In this document: positions 1 to 8,365 of the stretch, one piece after another
How positions within the stretch are numbered: the first letter of the stretch is position 1
Layout: each line of letters begins with the position of its first letter
Assembly: GCF_900116205.1 (NCBI RefSeq)
Contig: NZ_FOZS01000002.1
Coordinates: forward strand, 1,116,001 to 1,180,000
Direction: 5' to 3'
Source: Halostagnicola kamekurae
GTDB lineage: Archaea; Halobacteriota; Halobacteria; Halobacteriales; Natrialbaceae
DNA: 64,000 bases
Program-made: the position numbers and the translations under genes
The notes under the pieces: generated by a model
The model's input: only the letters and a program-made list of their open reading frames with translations
Databases searched by the model: none
What the model was told of the DNA's origin: nothing

Positions 1-2
1 AG

Positions 3-2297
3 TCGAACGATCACCTCGCGCTCGTCTACGACTCGAGGGACGAACAGCTCCAGACCGCGATCCCGTTCGTTCGACAGGGGCTCGAACGGGGCGAGCGGTG
101 TCTGTACATCGTGGACGAACACGACAGGGCGGAGATCAAATCGGTGATGGAACGTGCAGGAATCGACACGGAAGCGGCCCTCGAGTCCGGCGCGTTGACG
201 ATCGATACGGTCGAGAATACGTACCTCCGAAACGGCGACTTCGACCCCGACCAAATGCTATCGCGGCTTTCGACGGAGATAGCCGATGCCGCCGACGCGT
301 ACGAGGGCTTTCGAGTAACCGGGGAGATGACGTGGATGCTCGACGCTGCGGTCGGTCTCGAAGATCTCATCGAGTACGAAACCAAGCTCGATCAGTTGAC
401 TCCCTGCGCAGACGCTATCGCGCTCTGTCAGTACGACCGCGAGCGGCTCTCGGCGGAACTGATTCAGGATATCATCGAGACGCATCCGTACGTCGTTCAG
501 AACCAGACCATCTGCCAGAATTTCTACTACACGCCGCCCGAGGAGTTCTTCGGCGCGGAGAGTACGGAAAACACCGTCGATCGGATGCTGGAGACGCTCC
601 ACGACCGATCGACGACGAAAAACGAACTGAAAGAGCGCCGCCGGTCCCTGCAGCGACAAAACGAGATTATGGCCGACGGGAGCCAGAGCTTCGAGGAAAA
701 GCTCCAGTCGGTGTTCGAACTCGGCTGCGAGCGGTTCGATCTCGATTTCGGCGGGTTGGCTCGCGTCGACCCGGACGAGAACTCGTTCGAACTAGAGCAC
801 ACGAACGCTCCTTGCGAGACGTTCGAACCGGGTCTCGAGCTCCCGCTTTCGGAGACGTTCTGTCCCGCGGTGATCGACGGCCCCGACGTCGCGACCGTCA
901 CCGAGCCATCGGTCGCCGACATCGGCGAGACGACGGCCCATCAGGAATGTGAGCTCTCGACGTACATCGGAACCCATCTGCCGTTCGAAGCCGCGAGTGA
1001 TCGGACGTTCTTTTTCGCCGCCAGCGACTCGAGGCCGGAGGGATTTACCGACGACGAGCGAGCGTTCCATCGACTGCTGAGCCAGTGGGTCAGATACGAA
1101 CTTCAGCAAGAAGAACGCGAGCGACACCAGCGGACGTTGTACGAGATTGCCGCCGACACCGATCGCACGTTCGAGGAGAAACTGGACGCGATTTTCGCGC
1201 TCGGCTGTGAGCGCTTCGACCTCGAGGCCGGTTGCATCGCGCGGATCGACGAATCCAGCAACGAACTCGAGATCGAACTGACGAGCGACCCCGCCGAGAC
1301 CGTTCTCACCGATCGAACGGTCCCGCTTTCGGAAGCCTACTGTCAGACAATCGCCAGCGGTCGGGAAACTGTCAGTATCACCGATCCGGCCGGTGACGGA
1401 TTCGAAGGGATAGCGGCCTACGAGGAGTACGGTATCGAGACCTACCTCGGGACGCGAATCGAACTCGAGGAGTGTCAGAACCGCACGTTCTTTTTCGTCT
1501 CGAGCGAGGAACGCTCGCGCGAGTTTTCCCCGGCGGAACGGACGTTCCACCACCTGATGGGCCAGTGGGTCAAGTACGAACTACAACAGAAACACCGCGA
1601 AGAGGCTCTGAGAGAATCGAACGAACGACTCGAGCAGTTCGCGTACGCGGCCTCACACGACCTGCAGGAACCGCTGCGCATGATCTCGAGTTACCTCGAA
1701 CTCATCGACAGTCAGTACGGCGACGAACTCGACGACACCGGACGAGAGTTCCTCGAGTTCGCCGTCGACGGCGCAGAGCGCATGCGGAAGATGATCGAGG
1801 CGTTGCTCACCTACTCCCGCGTCGAGACCCACGGGAACAACTTCGAACCGGTCGAGTTAGACGACGTCGTCGCGGACGTTCGCGAGAGTATCAGTATCCG
1901 TATCGACGAGCAGGACGCGGAGATCACCGTCGATGCGCTCCCCTGCGTCATCGGAGATCAGAGCCAGTTGCGACAGGTCCTGCAGAACCTGTTCACCAAT
2001 GCGATCAAGTACAGCGGCGAGGGATCGCCCCGCATTCGCGTCTCGAGCGAGCGACGCGGCGGGGAGGTGATCGTCTCTGTCAGCGACGACGGGATCGGCA
2101 TCGACTCGGACGACACCGCCCGGGTGTTCGACGTCTTCGATCGACTCCACAGCCGGAGAGAGTACGAGGGAACCGGTATCGGCCTCGCGATCTGCGAGCG
2201 GATCGTCGAACGCCACGGCGGGGACATCTGGGTCGACTCCGAACCCGGCGAGGGGTCGACGTTCTCGTTTTCGCTACGGGCGGCGGACGCCCGATAG
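3..2297 (+). CDS. MEDS-GAF-GAF sensor histidine kinase (5' end outside window)
   Basis: The open frame runs in from the left edge without a start, so the N-terminus lies outside the window. The first ~200 visible residues (HLALVYDSRDEQ, then a helical linker) look like a MEDS/DcmR-type sensory domain. Two GAF domains follow, near 690-1110 and 1130-1580. They are visibly duplicated, since each begins with a FEEKL...GCERFDL block. A HisKA domain follows with the phospho-acceptor His in SHDLQEP (codon 1656-1658), then a HATPase with N box (NLFTNAIKYS), G1 (DDGIGID) and G2 (GTGIGLAI). It should autophosphorylate on His and signal to an unlinked response regulator; no receiver domain follows. No transmembrane segment is visible, so it is probably a cytoplasmic sensor. 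The ligand is unknown. Confidence 0.9.
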   Translation, partial: SNDHLALVYDSRDEQLQTAIPFVRQGLERGERCLYIVDEHDRAEIKSVMERAGIDTEAALESGALTIDTVENTYLRNGDFDPDQMLSRLSTEIADAADAYEGFRVTGEMTWMLDAAVGLEDLIEYETKLDQLTPCADAIALCQYDRERLSAELIQDIIETHPYVVQNQTICQNFYYTPPEEFFGAESTENTVDRMLETLHDRSTTKNELKERRRSLQRQNEIMADGSQSFEEKLQSVFELGCERFDLDFGGLARVDPDENSFELEHTNAPCETFEPGLELPLSETFCPAVIDGPDVATVTEPSVADIGETTAHQECELSTYIGTHLPFEAASDRTFFFAASDSRPEGFTDDERAFHRLLSQWVRYELQQEERERHQRTLYEIAADTDRTFEEKLDAIFALGCERFDLEAGCIARIDESSNELEIELTSDPAETVLTDRTVPLSEAYCQTIASGRETVSITDPAGDGFEGIAAYEEYGIETYLGTRIELEECQNRTFFFVSSEERSREFSPAERTFHHLMGQWVKYELQQKHREEALRESNERLEQFAYAASHDLQEPLRMISSYLELIDSQYGDELDDTGREFLEFAVDGAERMRKMIEALLTYSRVETHGNNFEPVELDDVVADVRESISIRIDEQDAEITVDALPCVIGDQSQLRQVLQNLFTNAIKYSGEGSPRIRVSSERRGGEVIVSVSDDGIGIDSDDTARVFDVFDRLHSRREYEGTGIGLAICERIVERHGGDIWVDSEPGEGSTFSFSLRAADAR

Positions 2298-2327
2298 AGG
2301 GGGATGGGAGGATTCGTCACCGAGTAA

Positions 2328-2651
2328 CTGCGAGAGGGCGAATTAACGCCACTCGAGCCGATCGACACCGTAAACGATAGACACCCCATCGACCGGTCCC
2401 CCACGAGCGAAACGTCGCGAGCCGACGGCCCGCCGGACGCGAGCGACGGATGGCGGCCCGCCGGGTTCGCAAGCGTCGCCGTTGCGGTGATCGGGCTCTG
2501 GCTGTTCGTCGGAGCGACGTTCCTCGAGCCGAGCGGCGGTTCGTTCCGGAGTACTGCCGGCTCCGGGCTGGTCGTCGCTTGTCTGTCGGGATACGACGCC
2601 TACGAATCGCGAGAAGCGAGCGCCATCGTGTCAGACTCCGACCGAGGATGA
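2328..2651 (+). pseudogene. possible small two-helix membrane protein lacking a start codon
   Basis: Between the kinase and the next gene, the frame 2328-2651 encodes a Gly/Ala/Val-rich hydrophobic segment (GFASVAVAVIGLWLFVGATF) and a second weaker one, ending YDAYESREAS. This resembles small haloarchaeal SPW-repeat-like membrane proteins, but only in general style. No ATG or GTG lies in frame before the hydrophobic part. An in-frame ATG at 2304 is separated from it by a TAA at 2325-2327. It is either a gene broken by that stop, one using a rare start, or chance. The remaining few bases around it show nothing else recognisable. Confidence 0.35.
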
Positions 2652-2663
2652 CCGTGGGCCCGC

Positions 2664-2909
2664 CTACTGCGTGCGTGTCGACTCGAGGGTTCGGAGCCGG
2701 TGAGCGGCGGCGTGATGGCCGGTCGCGACGACGGCGAAGACGACCATCGCGACCGTGAAGCCGACGGCGATCGCCGGCGAGACGTCGTTGACGTAACTAT
2801 TACCCAGCTGGCCGAGCGCGAGGAGCAGCGGCGCGATCGAGACGAGCGAACTTTCGATCGGCGATTCGTGAAAGAGTTCGGTGAACCGTTGAATGTCGGG
2901 CAGTGCCAT
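2664..2909 (-). CDS. small two-helix membrane protein
   Basis: This 81-residue protein starts at MALPDIQRF. It has a soluble amphipathic N-terminus and two hydrophobic segments, roughly residues 27-46 and 51-69, followed by a basic/polar tail HHAAAHRLRTLES. The frame stays open further upstream, but that part is Arg/Ser/Pro-rich shadow sequence, so the ATG at 2909 is preferred. It is divergent from the next gene, with ~120 bp between the starts that must hold both promoters. No function is recognised; it looks like one of the many conserved haloarchaeal small membrane proteins. Confidence 0.7.
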   Translation of the reverse strand: MALPDIQRFTELFHESPIESSLVSIAPLLLALGQLGNSYVNDVSPAIAVGFTVAMVVFAVVATGHHAAAHRLRTLESTRTQ

Positions 2910-3033
2910 AGTGCGAGCGAAGCTATCCGTTCTGAGGGATGCGGTATCGTATTCTTTTTGGTCCGTTCGTCGGTCGCTACTCGCCGACGCGCCGGACCGA
3001 TACGTTCTTTCTCCCCGCTTCCCAAGGGGGACT

Positions 3034-3585
3034 ATGCGGATCCGAGAGTTCAAGGACGTGCTCGAGGACGTCACCGACCACGACGCCGACCCGGAGGGCT
3101 GGCGGGCGGTCGCCGGCGACCGGGCCGGTGGCGTCGGAGAAGACATGTACCTCGCCCATCCCAGCGCGGGCGTATTCTTTCTGAAGACCTACGCCAAGAA
3201 TCCCTTCGAGGTCCACGGCGTCGGGACGCGGGTCGCTCGCAGTCTCGACGACGAAATCGGGTCTTTCCTGCCCGAACGCGAGAGCGGCGGCCGGTTTGCA
3301 GTCCAGTCTCCGCCCGAGGACGAAGACCACGCCGAATCGGTCGCAAACCGACTCGAGACGGTCGTCGAGACCCACGCAGACGCCCCGACGACGCCGGAGG
3401 ACTTCTTCGACGACGTGATGGACGCCCTCGAGAGTCCGGCCTTCGGGCCGATGGCGTACGATCAGTACGACCGGCCGGACGAACTCGACAGCCTCGCGGA
3501 CCGCTTCGACGAAGCGGAGAAGCTCCTGAGCGAGGAACTCGACGACCTCATCGAGGCGGACGAGGTCGACCGCGGGTTCATGTGA
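3034..3585 (+). CDS. conserved haloarchaeal hypothetical protein
   Basis: This is an acidic soluble protein of 183 residues starting MRIREFKDVLEDVTD. The ATG at 3034 is preferred to upstream in-frame starts because the earlier residues are non-acidic and unlike haloarchaeal coding sequence. The protein has a mixed alpha/beta N-terminal half (MYLAHPSAGVFFLKTYAKNP) and a helical, strongly acidic C-terminus (LADRFDEAEKLLSEELDDL). No membrane segment, cofactor motif or catalytic signature is visible. The coding style is clearly real; the function is unknown. A degenerate tandem repeat follows the stop codon directly. Confidence 0.75.
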   Translation: MRIREFKDVLEDVTDHDADPEGWRAVAGDRAGGVGEDMYLAHPSAGVFFLKTYAKNPFEVHGVGTRVARSLDDEIGSFLPERESGGRFAVQSPPEDEDHAESVANRLETVVETHADAPTTPEDFFDDVMDALESPAFGPMAYDQYDRPDELDSLADRFDEAEKLLSEELDDLIEADEVDRGFM

Positions 3586-3590
3586 GCACA

Positions 3591-3715
3591 TCGCTGGCGG
3601 CCTGCTAACCGTCTCGGTGGTGACCCGCTAACCGTCCGCTGGGAGCCGCCAACCCCCTCGGTGGTGGCCCACTAACTGCTTCGCTGGCGACCCGTTGGCC
3701 GCTCGCCGGTGAGGC
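3591..3715. repeat. degenerate ~22-23 bp tandem repeat array
   Basis: Directly after the stop at 3585 come about five imperfect units of 22-23 bp: 3605-3627, 3628-3649, 3650-3671, 3672-3694 and a more diverged one at 3695-3715, with a partial unit at 3591-3604. The shared pattern is CTAACCG / CT(C/G)G(G/C)TGG(T/C)G / ACCCG. The array fills most of the gap to the next gene at 3744. It could arise by replication slippage; no reading frame gives a sensible repeat protein. Confidence 0.75.
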
Positions 3716-3743
3716 TTTGTACGCCGGTCCCCAGTCGCTACGT

Positions 3744-4130
3744 ATGACCGTCGAGGACACGGTTCGCGAGTACTACGAGACGCTGCGTCGAGGCGGGCAG
3801 TTGGAGTCGTACTTTCTCGAGGCGCCGTCGACGACAAAATTCGGCGTGAGCGAGTCGCTGTTCGGCTACGACGCGGTCGCCGACGCGCTGGCCGAACAGA
3901 CCGAGACGACCGCCGACTGGACCGTCGACAGCCATAACCTCGTCGCGACGGACCACGGCGCGTACGCGACCGTCGCCGACGAGGTGACGTTGGCGTGGAC
4001 GGACACGCAGAGCGGGGAGCGGTGGCGATTCGAGACGCGCTGGAGCGGGACGCTCGAGCGACGAGACGGGGACGCTGGCGCGGACTGGCGGTTCCGAGCG
4101 ATGCACGTCAGCGCGCCACACCAGCTGTGA
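3744..4130 (+). CDS. SnoaL/NTF2-like domain protein
   Basis: A 128-residue protein starting MTVEDTVREYYETL. The pattern is that of a single NTF2-like (SnoaL/DUF4440-type) fold: an N-terminal helix with the YYETLRRGG motif, then beta strands ending in WRFETRWSGTLERRD and WRFRAMHVS. Such proteins bind or isomerise small ligands, or act as stress-related ketosteroid-isomerase-like proteins; the substrate cannot be inferred. Its stop overlaps the GTG start of the next small gene by four bases, so the two are probably co-translated. Confidence 0.75.
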   Translation: MTVEDTVREYYETLRRGGQLESYFLEAPSTTKFGVSESLFGYDAVADALAEQTETTADWTVDSHNLVATDHGAYATVADEVTLAWTDTQSGERWRFETRWSGTLERRDGDAGADWRFRAMHVSAPHQL

Positions 4131-4327
4131 GCCGACGGAACGTCCCCCGGAGCGGACGGTCGGTGAGCGCTCGGCTACAAGCCGGGTTCGTCGCGCTCGT
4201 CTCCCTCTCGAGCGGTCTGATGGCGCTTTTCGGGGGCGGGACGGTGCTCGTCGTCGCACTCTCGGTGCTGGCCGGACTGGTGGTGGGGGCCAGCCTGCTC
4301 TGGTACATTCGCTGGATTACCAGCTGA
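4127..4327 (+). CDS. small two-helix membrane protein, GTG start overlapping previous gene
   Basis: This 66-residue protein begins at GTG 4127 within the GTGA shared with the upstream stop. After a basic N-terminus (SRRNVPRSGRSVSARL) come two hydrophobic segments, about residues 20-40 (FVALVSLSSGLMALFGGG) and 42-62. Positive charges at the N-terminus predict a cytoplasmic N-terminus (positive-inside rule). The four-base overlap suggests translational coupling with the NTF2-like protein. The function is unknown. Confidence 0.65.
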   Translation: MSRRNVPRSGRSVSARLQAGFVALVSLSSGLMALFGGGTVLVVALSVLAGLVVGASLLWYIRWITS

Positions 4328-4391
4328 GAACCGGGGGAACCGAACTGGCCACTGTCCCGACCACAGAAGAGAGTCGATGAACGAACGTCGA

Positions 4392-4727
4392 TCACTCCTC
4401 GGTCGGGCGTTCGATCAGACGGGCGACCGTCACGACCGTGTTAAATTCTGACGGCGCGCCGCGGATTTTCACGGTTTGCTCGGCCGGATCGTACTCGATG
4501 AACTCGACGGTGCTCGCCTTCGGAAGGTGGACGTGCTGTAACTCGAGTTCGAGTTCGGCGAGGAACTCCTCGGGTATCTCGGGGGGCGGCGTGTTCGTCT
4601 CCCAGGCGGCGACGACGTCTAACAGTTCCTCGACCGAAACCTCGCCCCCGCTATCTTTCAGGTGATAGAGGACGTGACGGCGCCGTTCGTCTCCCAGCAG
4701 GTCGAAGACGGTATCGAGCGAAACCAT
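4392..4727 (-). CDS. DUF7344-type winged-helix regulator
   Basis: A 111-residue acidic protein starting MVSLDTVFDLLGDERRRHVLYHL, the standard opening of the haloarchaeal DUF7344 winged-helix family. The middle part (LELQHVHLPKASTVEFIEYD) matches the typical LxHxHLPKLxxxGxIEYD region. Members are short DNA-binding-like proteins, often single-domain, with poorly known targets. Another family member with an added membrane region lies at 44969-45565. It is transcribed convergently with the small membrane gene ending at 4327. Confidence 0.8.
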   Translation of the reverse strand: MVSLDTVFDLLGDERRRHVLYHLKDSGGEVSVEELLDVVAAWETNTPPPEIPEEFLAELELELQHVHLPKASTVEFIEYDPAEQTVKIRGAPSEFNTVVTVARLIERPTEE

Positions 4728-4828
4728 TGCTACCTAGTGGTATCCGATCGATATAGCTGGCGTGTTAGTCATCAGCCCGCCTGAGTATCAGCGAAAAAGA
4801 ACGGTCCGATGGCGCGGACGACGAGCAC

Positions 4829-5785
4829 CTAGCGTTCGATGCGTCGAACCCACGTTTCCGGCGCGTCGAGTTCGTCGTGACTCGGCAGGGCTTCGGGCTG
4901 TTCCCACACCCGACTCGCCGTCTCGAGGTCGCGAATTCGAACGACGTGTTCGAAGAAGTTCTTCCCGCGTTCGTACTGGCGTTGTTTGAGTCCCAGCCCG
5001 AGCAGTCGACGGAACAGCCGCTGGAGTGGACCCCGACCCTGTCGCCGCGCGTCTAGCTTTCGCCGAAGGTCCGCGTATTCGTCGTCGAACGCGTGGTCCA
5101 TCAGCAACTCGGCGTAGCCCTCGACGACGGTCATCGCGGCGTCTAGCTCGCGGAACGTCGCCTTGTCGAAGCTCCCGTCGGCGAGCGAGTCGATCCCCCG
5201 TTCCATCCGACGCTCGAGGTGATCGGAGAGCCACGGCGCGGCCCCAAACTCGGCGGCGTGTGTCACCTCGTGGAACGCGATCCAGCGCCGGAACCGATTC
5301 GGATCGACCTCGAGGGCCGCGGCCGCGTTGAGAATGTTGGGTCTGACGAAGTAGAGCGCGTGATCGTCCGTGGGCCGGTCGGCGAGCAACAGCGGATCGT
5401 ACTGGCCCAGAACGTTTCGACCGAGAAAGGACAGCAGGACTGTCATCGTTCCCGTGTTGATCGTGCGAGCGACGCCCGGGAACGCCTCGGTGTGGCTCTC
5501 GATTGGTGCCATCACCCGCTCAAAGGTCGCGACGTTGGCGTCGATCCAGTGATGGCGGTTCTGGATCTCGATGGTGTCGGGAACGTCGAACGTTGCCCCC
5601 GAGACCTCTCGAATCCCCGCTCGCGCTTCGCGAACGTCTCGAGCGTAGGCCTCGCGCTCACCCGGGGCCAGCTCGAGCGACCCGGCATCGGTCGCGGCCT
5701 TGGCGGCCTCGGCGGCGGAGCGCCAATCGACCGCGTCGTCCCCCGACGCGCCCGCAACCGCTCGAGCGCTGCGATAGAGGTTCAT
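4829..5785 (-). CDS. zinc-dependent metalloprotease-like protein (DUF2342 / F420-associated family)
   Basis: This 318-residue protein has a clear HExxH zinc site at residues 172-176 (HEVTH), with the downstream acidic helix VVEGYAELLMDHAFDDEY supplying a likely third ligand. The arrangement matches the uncharacterised 'coenzyme F420 biosynthesis associated' zincin-like family found in actinobacteria and haloarchaea. The C-terminus (KQRQYERGKNFFEHVV) is also typical of it. There is no signal peptide, so it is probably cytoplasmic. A role in F420 biosynthesis is only a phylogenetic association; proteolytic activity is inferred from the motif. Confidence 0.8.
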   Translation of the reverse strand: MNLYRSARAVAGASGDDAVDWRSAAEAAKAATDAGSLELAPGEREAYARDVREARAGIREVSGATFDVPDTIEIQNRHHWIDANVATFERVMAPIESHTEAFPGVARTINTGTMTVLLSFLGRNVLGQYDPLLLADRPTDDHALYFVRPNILNAAAALEVDPNRFRRWIAFHEVTHAAEFGAAPWLSDHLERRMERGIDSLADGSFDKATFRELDAAMTVVEGYAELLMDHAFDDEYADLRRKLDARRQGRGPLQRLFRRLLGLGLKQRQYERGKNFFEHVVRIRDLETASRVWEQPEALPSHDELDAPETWVRRIER

Positions 5786-5859
5786 AGAGTGAGTAGAACA
5801 AGCGGACGCAAAAGCGTTCGGCTCGGTTGCTGGCTGCGTGTCCTCGGCGGCGAGTACGG

Positions 5860-6159
5860 CTAGTTGACGATGACGTCCGGTTCGTCTCGTTGCTCGAACT
5901 CTTCTTCCTCGTCGTCCTCGCCACGGAACTTCTTCATCGCGACGCCGATGCCGACCAGGAGGGCGAGTCCGACGAGGACGCCGAGTGCCCCTTTCCCGCT
6001 CGAGTCGTCGTCGGCCGCCGCCTCGTCGTCGCGGTCATCGGATTCGACGTCGTCAGCCTCGGCGGTCTCGCCGAAGGGGAGCGCGTCGTTGATCGTTTTC
6101 GGACCCAGTTGCGTGTCGCCGTCCAGATGCAACTCGATGAGGGTGAATTTCTTTCCCAT
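5860..6159 (-). CDS. small acidic protein with C-terminal membrane anchor
   Basis: This is a protein of about 99 residues, taken from MGKKFTLIELHLDGDTQLGP; an upstream in-frame ATG would add only five residues. It has an ordered N-terminal part, a very acidic linker (DDVESDDRDDEAAADDDSS), one transmembrane helix (GALGVLVGLALLVGIGVAM), a short basic stop-transfer segment (KKFRG) and an acidic tail. This is a tail-region anchored protein with the charged linker and tail typical of haloarchaea. No function is known to me. Confidence 0.75.
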   Translation of the reverse strand: MGKKFTLIELHLDGDTQLGPKTINDALPFGETAEADDVESDDRDDEAAADDDSSGKGALGVLVGLALLVGIGVAMKKFRGEDDEEEEFEQRDEPDVIVN

Positions 6160-6454
6160 ACGGAACCAGTCCACGGGCGTCCACTTAGCCGTTGTGCTGG
6201 GTCGAACGAGTGTTTTCGGTGAGTGGGAGAGACCACCGACGGCTTCAAACGGGCGATCCCGTCGAGTCGGTCGCGTCTTCTCGCTCCTCTCTGTCGGCCA
6301 GCGCTACTCGTCTCGGGGTAGGTATCGAAGATTTGCTACTATTCATTCGTCGGAATTATAGCGTCTCAGAGAACGAGATTGGCGTTTTCGTGGTATTTGA
6401 CCCGTATCGGAGACGACCGGTACGATTAAGTGTTCATCACTTGCGCTCTTTCGT
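6160..6454. other. intergenic region with divergent promoters
   Basis: This stretch of about 295 bases separates the divergent membrane-anchor gene and the lsm gene. The right half is less G+C-rich (around 6325-6365 and 6420-6435). GATTAAGTG at 6425 is about 30 bases before the lsm start and could be its TATA element, giving a nearly leaderless transcript. No RNA gene or repeat was seen. Confidence 0.4.
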
Positions 6455-6682
6455 ATGAGTGGACGACCGCTGGACGTCCTCGAGGCGTCACTCGACGAAC
6501 GGGTCACCGTCCGATTGAAAAGCGGCGACGAGTACGTCGGCGACCTCACGGGTTACGACCAACACATGAACCTCGTCTTGGAGGACGTCTCGATTCCCGT
6601 CGAAGACGAACTCACGGACGACGCGCCGGGCGAAGACACAACCATTATACGCGGCGATAACGTCGTTTCGATCACTCCATGA
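6455..6682 (+). CDS. lsm: archaeal LSm (Sm-like) RNA-binding protein
   Basis: This 75-residue protein has the complete Sm fold: Sm1 ([28 protein letters not shown]) and Sm2 ([10 protein letters not shown], the classical RG(D/N)xVxxI). Sm proteins assemble into rings that bind U-rich RNA and take part in sRNA and mRNA handling. In haloarchaea the lsm gene is linked and co-transcribed with rpl37e, and here the two overlap in an ATGA. A short acidic insertion ([12 protein letters not shown]) lies between Sm1 and Sm2, as usual in halophiles. Confidence 0.97.
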   Translation: MSGRPLDVLEASLDERVTVRLKSGDEYVGDLTGYDQHMNLVLEDVSIPVEDELTDDAPGEDTTIIRGDNVVSITP

Positions 6683-6855
6683 CTGGCGCAGGAACCCCGA
6701 GCCAAGGAAAGAAGAACAAGACGACACACGTCAAGTGTCGACGCTGTGGCGAGAAATCGTACCACGTCAAGAAGGGCAAGTGCTCCTCGTGTGGCTTTGG
6801 CAAGTCCGCCAAACGACGCGACTACGAGTGGCAGTCGAAGACCGGCGACAACTGA
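6679..6855 (+). CDS. rpl37e: 50S ribosomal protein L37e
   Basis: This 58-residue protein starts at ATG 6679, which overlaps the lsm stop in ATGA. It contains the L37e zinc ribbon with Cys20-x2-Cys23 and Cys35-x2-Cys38 ([20 protein letters not shown]) in a basic context, ending [10 protein letters not shown]. It is a structural component of the archaeal large ribosomal subunit that binds 23S rRNA. The lsm-rpl37e overlap is a conserved archaeal arrangement and implies coupled translation. Confidence 0.97.
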   Translation: MTGAGTPSQGKKNKTTHVKCRRCGEKSYHVKKGKCSSCGFGKSAKRRDYEWQSKTGDN

Positions 6856-7030
6856 TTCTGCGGATATTCGCGTCTGCTGGTACCGTCTGCCGTCTACTAT
6901 CTGCGGTTTTCGATTCGATTGACCGCTTCGTAATCGGTATGTCGGTCCCGTTTTGTACCCAGTGAGTCGCTCGAGCGGGGCGACCACCGCTAATGGACAG
7001 TCCTTAGTTCTGGGCGACGAACCGGACGGT

Positions 7031-8224
7031 ATGGAGACGACAGACGCCTTCCGCGGCCTCGAGTGTATCGACTGCGGGGCGACCTTCGACGCCGAGGACG
7101 CGACCCACGAGTGCCCGGACTGCGGGGGGATTCTCAACCCGACCTACGAGTACGGGGCGATCGACCTCGATCGCGACTCGATCGAGTCGCGGCCGTTCGA
7201 CTCGCTGTGGCGCTACGAGGAACTCCTCCCGTTCGCCCGAGACTCGGCGGTGACGATGGACGAGGGGACGACGCCGCTGGTCGAGTGCGAAAAGCTGGCC
7301 GAGGAGTTGGGCGTCGGTCGCGTGCTGGTTAAAGACGAGGGTCGGAACCCGACGGGGACGTTCAAGGATCGGGGCCAGACCGTCGCGGTGACGGCCGCAA
7401 CGCAGCACGGAGCCGACACCGTCGCGCTGGCGTCCGCGGGCAACGCGGGCCAGGCCGGGGCGGCCTACGCCGGACGGGCCGACCTCGACTCGGAGGTCTT
7501 CGTTCCCTCCCGCTCGAGTTTCACGAACAAGGCGATGATCAACGTCCACGGCGGCGAGATGAACGTCGTCGGGGGGCGAATCGGCGACGCCGGCACCGCC
7601 TTCGAGGAGGCGCTCGCGGAGAACGATGACTGGTACTCCCTGCAGACGTTCTCGACGCCGTACCGCCACGAGGGAAAGAAGACGATGTTCTACGAGATCG
7701 TCGAACAGCTCGAGTGGGATATCCCCGACGCGATCGTCTACCCGACCGGCGGCGGGGTCGGGCTCGTGGGGATGTACAAAGCCGCCCAAGAGTTCGAGCG
7801 CCTCGGAATTACCGACGAACTGCCGAAACTCTACGCCGCACAGGCCGAGGGCTGTGCGCCCATCGTCGAAGCCTTCGAGGCGGGACGCGACGAGCACGAA
7901 CCCGTCGAACACCCGGACACGATCTGCGGCGGGATCGAGATCCCCGATCCCGGCGCGAGCCCGTGGATTCTCGAGGCGCTCAGAGAGACCGACGGCGGCG
8001 CGGTCGCTACCGACGACGACGACATCTTAGAGGCCGCGATCGCGGTGGCGAAAGGGGAGGGGCTCGAGATGGCACCCACCTGCGCCGCCGCCGCGAGCGG
8101 GGCGTGGGAACTGGCGGAGAACGGAGAGTTCGACGGCGACGAAACGATCGTGATCCTGAACACCGGCACCGGGAACAAGGAAGCCGACGTGTTGCGCAGT
8201 CACCTGATGGGCCACGGGATCTGA
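7031..8224 (+). CDS. thrC: threonine synthase
   Basis: This 397-residue PLP-dependent lyase converts O-phosphohomoserine and water to threonine. It starts with a four-Cys zinc ribbon (Cys12, 15, 28, 31) that is common in archaeal ThrC. The PLP lysine is Lys112 in NPTGTFKDRG, and the phosphate-binding glycine loop is YPTGGGVGL. The length and domain order are normal. The ATG at 7031 is chosen because it directly precedes METTDAFRGL; earlier codons are not acidic. It is monocistronic by spacing, about 175 bp after rpl37e. Confidence 0.95.
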   Translation: METTDAFRGLECIDCGATFDAEDATHECPDCGGILNPTYEYGAIDLDRDSIESRPFDSLWRYEELLPFARDSAVTMDEGTTPLVECEKLAEELGVGRVLVKDEGRNPTGTFKDRGQTVAVTAATQHGADTVALASAGNAGQAGAAYAGRADLDSEVFVPSRSSFTNKAMINVHGGEMNVVGGRIGDAGTAFEEALAENDDWYSLQTFSTPYRHEGKKTMFYEIVEQLEWDIPDAIVYPTGGGVGLVGMYKAAQEFERLGITDELPKLYAAQAEGCAPIVEAFEAGRDEHEPVEHPDTICGGIEIPDPGASPWILEALRETDGGAVATDDDDILEAAIAVAKGEGLEMAPTCAAAASGAWELAENGEFDGDETIVILNTGTGNKEADVLRSHLMGHGI

Positions 8225-8365
8225 GGCCCGTAGTCGATTTCGAGCACCGGTAGCGGAACCCTTAGTGGTCGCTTGACCGGCGAATCAAGAGGAGACATAT
8301 TGTGCTTTGGTATCGCGGGACAAACCACGGCTACCGTTTTTGTGTCACGATTCGTTGCCTGTCGC

